Positions 61,947 through 64,000 of a stretch of 64,000 nt of DNA are shown here, piece by piece (the stretch's first letter is position 1; each line of letters starts with the position of its first letter). The DNA comes from Streptomyces sp. HUAS ZL42 (GTDB taxonomy: Bacteria > Actinomycetota > Actinomycetes > Streptomycetales > Streptomycetaceae). The notes beneath the pieces are model-generated. The model saw only the letters and a list, made by a program, of their open reading frames with translations, did no database searches and was not told where the DNA came from. The stretch spans positions 8,033,001 to 8,097,000 of the forward strand of contig NZ_CP160403.1 of NCBI RefSeq assembly GCF_040782645.1, read 5' to 3'. Position numbers and translations under genes: made by a program.

Positions 61947-62837
61947 TCAGCCCTTGTTGGCGCCGAGGGTGAGGCCGCTGACGAACTGCCGCTGCAGCAC
62001 GAAGTACACGATCAGGGTGGGGATCGCGGTGAGCAGGGCGCCCGCGGCGATCAGGTTGGGGTCGGTGAAGTACTGGCCGGAGAGGTTGTTCAGGGCCGAG
62101 GTGATCGGCATGTTCTCGCCGGTGGAGATCAGCACGATGGCCCAGAAGAAGTCGTTGTAGATCCAGATGGAGAGCAGGGTCGCGAGGGCGGCCATCGCGG
62201 GTTTGCACAGGGGCAGCACGATCTGCCAGTACATCCGCCACACCGAGGCGCCGTCGACGAGGGCGGCCTCGGTCAGCTCGTGCGGCAGCATCCGCATGTA
62301 GTTGCTGAGCACGAAGGCGCAGAAGCCCGACTGGAACGCCACATGGATCAACACGAGCCCGAGCGCGGAGTCGTACAGCTTGCCGCTCACCGTGATGCCG
62401 GGCAGGTCGATGAGCAGGTACATCCGGTACAGCGGGGTGATGATGACCTGCTGCGGCAGCAGGTTGCCGGCCGTGAAGACCAGCAGCAGGAAGATGTTGA
62501 GCCGGAAGTCGAAGCGGCTGACGTAGAACGCGACCATCGACGACAGCAGCAGCGTGATCAGCACGGCCGGGACCGCGATGATCAGCGTGTTGCCGAAGTA
62601 GTGCAGCATGTCCGACTGCTCGAACGCGTTCTTGAAGTTGTCGAGGCTCAGCTTGTCCGGCCAGGACACGTATCCCTTGGTGCTGGTCTCCGAGTAAGGG
62701 CGCAGGGCCGCGAACACCGCCCACAGCAGCGGGGCGAGCCAGGCCAGCGCGGTGACCACCAGGAAGGTGTGCAGCAGGATCCGGGCGGGGCGGACGGGAG
62801 TGCGCTGCTTGCCGAGCGCCGCGGCGTTGGTGCTCAT
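61947..62837 (-). CDS. Carbohydrate ABC transporter permease (MalG type)
   Basis: The 296-residue protein has six membrane helices and the EAA loop EAALVDGASVWRMYWQIVLP that docks the ATPase. The N-terminal region LLHTFLVVTALAWLAPLLWAV and the end FVSGLTLGANKG are typical of the second sugar permease. It overlaps the preceding permease by four bases. No ATPase gene is present in the window; a shared MsiK-like ATPase would be usual in Streptomyces. Confidence 0.94.
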   Translation of the reverse strand: MSTNAAALGKQRTPVRPARILLHTFLVVTALAWLAPLLWAVFAALRPYSETSTKGYVSWPDKLSLDNFKNAFEQSDMLHYFGNTLIIAVPAVLITLLLSSMVAFYVSRFDFRLNIFLLLVFTAGNLLPQQVIITPLYRMYLLIDLPGITVSGKLYDSALGLVLIHVAFQSGFCAFVLSNYMRMLPHELTEAALVDGASVWRMYWQIVLPLCKPAMAALATLLSIWIYNDFFWAIVLISTGENMPITSALNNLSGQYFTDPNLIAAGALLTAIPTLIVYFVLQRQFVSGLTLGANKG

Positions 62838-63811
62838 GCGCGCCGCTCCTTCCGGAAGGTCGCGATCAGGTACGGGATGATGACCGCGAGGGAGATGACC
62901 AGCAGGACGACGGCGATCGCGGAGCCGTAACCGATCCGGCTGGACTCACCGATGATGTTGTTGGTGATCAGGATCGACAGCAGCTCGGTGCCCTGGGCGC
63001 CCTTGTTGAAGACGAAGACCAGGTCGAAGGCGCGCAGCGCCTCGATGATGGTGACCACCAGGACGACCGTGTTGGTCGGGCGCAGAGTCGGGAAGATGAC
63101 GTTCTTGAACGTCTGCCACTCGTTGGCGCCGTCCAGCGAGGAGGCCTCGCGCAGGGACGGGTCGACGCCCTTCAGGCCGGCCAGGTACAGGATCATCATG
63201 TAGCCGGTGTGCCGCCAGGACGCGGCGATCAGAACCGCCCACAGGTTGAGGTGCGGGTCGCCGATCCAGTCGATGTAGTGGCCCGGCTTGTTGGCGCCGA
63301 TCAGGCTGTTGATCAGGCCGGTGTCGGGGTTGTAGACGAGCTGCCAGACGAAGCCGGTCACCGCCAGCGAGACGACGACCGGCAGGAAGAACGCGGTCTG
63401 GTAGACGCGGCTGAAGCGGATCTTCTTGTCCAGCTGGACGGCCAGGAACAGCCCGAGCGGGGTCGGGACGGCGATGAGCACCACGAACCAGATGATGTTG
63501 TGCTCGACCGCGGGCCAGAACTGCGGGTTGTCGGTGAAGAGCTGCTTGAAGTTGTCCAGGCCGACCCACTTGATGGAGCTGAAGCCGATGCCGTCCCAGG
63601 AGGTGAAGGCCAGGGCGATGGAGGCGAGGGCGGTGACCCAGACAAGGGCCACATGCAGGACCGTGGGCACGCCGGCCATGAAGCCGAGCGTGATGCGGTC
63701 ACGGCGGGTCAGCAGGCGCTTGTGGCCCTGCGGAACACGCTTCTTGGTGGATGCGGTGCCCGGAGGCGGCATGGCGGCCGCCTCCCGGGTCTTCGTGGCG
63801 TCGATGCTCAT
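62834..63811 (-). CDS. Carbohydrate ABC transporter permease (MalF type)
   Basis: The 325-residue protein has a long basic cytoplasmic N-terminus, six helices and the EAA-type loop EASSLDGANEWQTFKNVIFP. The periplasmic-side segment DTGLINSLIG and LAGLKGVDPSL are family blocks. It pairs with the MalG-type permease by translational coupling and follows the binding-protein gene. Confidence 0.94.
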   Translation of the reverse strand: MSIDATKTREAAAMPPPGTASTKKRVPQGHKRLLTRRDRITLGFMAGVPTVLHVALVWVTALASIALAFTSWDGIGFSSIKWVGLDNFKQLFTDNPQFWPAVEHNIIWFVVLIAVPTPLGLFLAVQLDKKIRFSRVYQTAFFLPVVVSLAVTGFVWQLVYNPDTGLINSLIGANKPGHYIDWIGDPHLNLWAVLIAASWRHTGYMMILYLAGLKGVDPSLREASSLDGANEWQTFKNVIFPTLRPTNTVVLVVTIIEALRAFDLVFVFNKGAQGTELLSILITNNIIGESSRIGYGSAIAVVLLVISLAVIIPYLIATFRKERRA

Positions 63812-63831
63812 GATGCTGGGAGAACCCCCGA

Positions 63832-64000
63832 CTACGAGGACGCGAAGATCGTCTTCTTCTGGCGCTCGATCGAGGACAGCAGACCGTCGACTCCCTTGGG
63901 GTCGCGGACGAACTTCTGCAGCGCGGGCTGCATCACCGTGGAGGTGAAGTCCGGCCGGCTGTCGCGGTCCATGAACTGTGTGAGGCTCTTGGCACCGCTG
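63832..64000 (-). CDS. Sugar ABC transporter substrate-binding protein, C-terminal end
   Basis: The last 55 residues are visible (AKSLTQFMDRDSRPDFTSTV to the end QKKTIFASS), with the amphipathic closing helix usual in family 1 binding lipoproteins (VDGLLSSIERQKKTIF). The rest, including the lipobox, lies beyond the window. First gene, as far as seen, of the beta-galactoside uptake operon. Confidence 0.8.
   Translation of the reverse strand, partial: SGAKSLTQFMDRDSRPDFTSTVMQPALQKFVRDPKGVDGLLSSIERQKKTIFASS

Overview
The window is high-GC chromosomal DNA with GTG and TTG starts, long read-through frames on the non-coding strand, and a developmental gene set (bldD, the sIHF nucleoid protein, TTA codons confined to accessory genes). 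It is a Streptomyces or a very close relative. From about 1.4 to 45.8 kb the gene order matches, from memory, the conserved core block around rpsD-alaS-aro-bldD-pyr-metK-priA-fmt-rsmB of streptomycete chromosomes.

Layout. 0-9.2 kb: a DUF349 protein, a membrane-anchored cyclophilin, an MBL-fold hydrolase and hisS. A tightly overlapping leftward operon follows (ABC ATPase, ABC permease, histidine kinase, LuxR-type response regulator), then a VKOR-family protein and rarA. 9.2-24.5 kb: rpsD with a long leader, a decayed AfsR/LAL-like regulator, two small envelope genes, alaS-ruvX-mltG-aroE, aroC-aroK-aroB, a proline-rich kinase-like protein, an unusual M24 peptidase homologue, efp and nusB. 24.6-35.5 kb: bldD (leftward), then the pyrimidine operon pyrR-pyrB-pyrC-(membrane PH-like protein)-carA-carB-pyrD-pyrF, with a PyrR-type RNA element in front of it. 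35.7-45.8 kb: sIHF, gmk, rpoZ, coaBC, metK, a repeat region containing tRNA-like halves in swapped order, a helicase-motif-deficient priA, a small HTH gene, fmt and rsmB.

The accessory part begins 12 nt after the rsmB stop codon. A Tn7-like transposon carries a TnsA-TnsB fusion, a TnsC ATPase and a long TniQ/TnsD protein, read away from a TGT-starting end that holds three TnsB-site-like repeats. This polarity and spacing resemble Tn7 beside glmS and suggest that the rsmB 3' end is the attachment site. Next comes a module that looks like cargo or a second element: divergent regulators around three 17-bp iterons, a DUF6083-like protein, a ribbon-helix-helix protein and an SF1 helicase. I could not find the right end.

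From 58.2 kb the window holds a secreted alpha/beta hydrolase, a decayed SnoaL-like gene, and a leftward sugar cluster (binding protein, two permeases, GH42 beta-galactosidase) that runs off the window.

The parts most worth following are the Tn7-like element with its fused endonuclease/transposase and rare TTA codons, the iteron-controlled module beside it, the permuted tRNA-like structure upstream of priA, and the M24 protein with substituted metal ligands.
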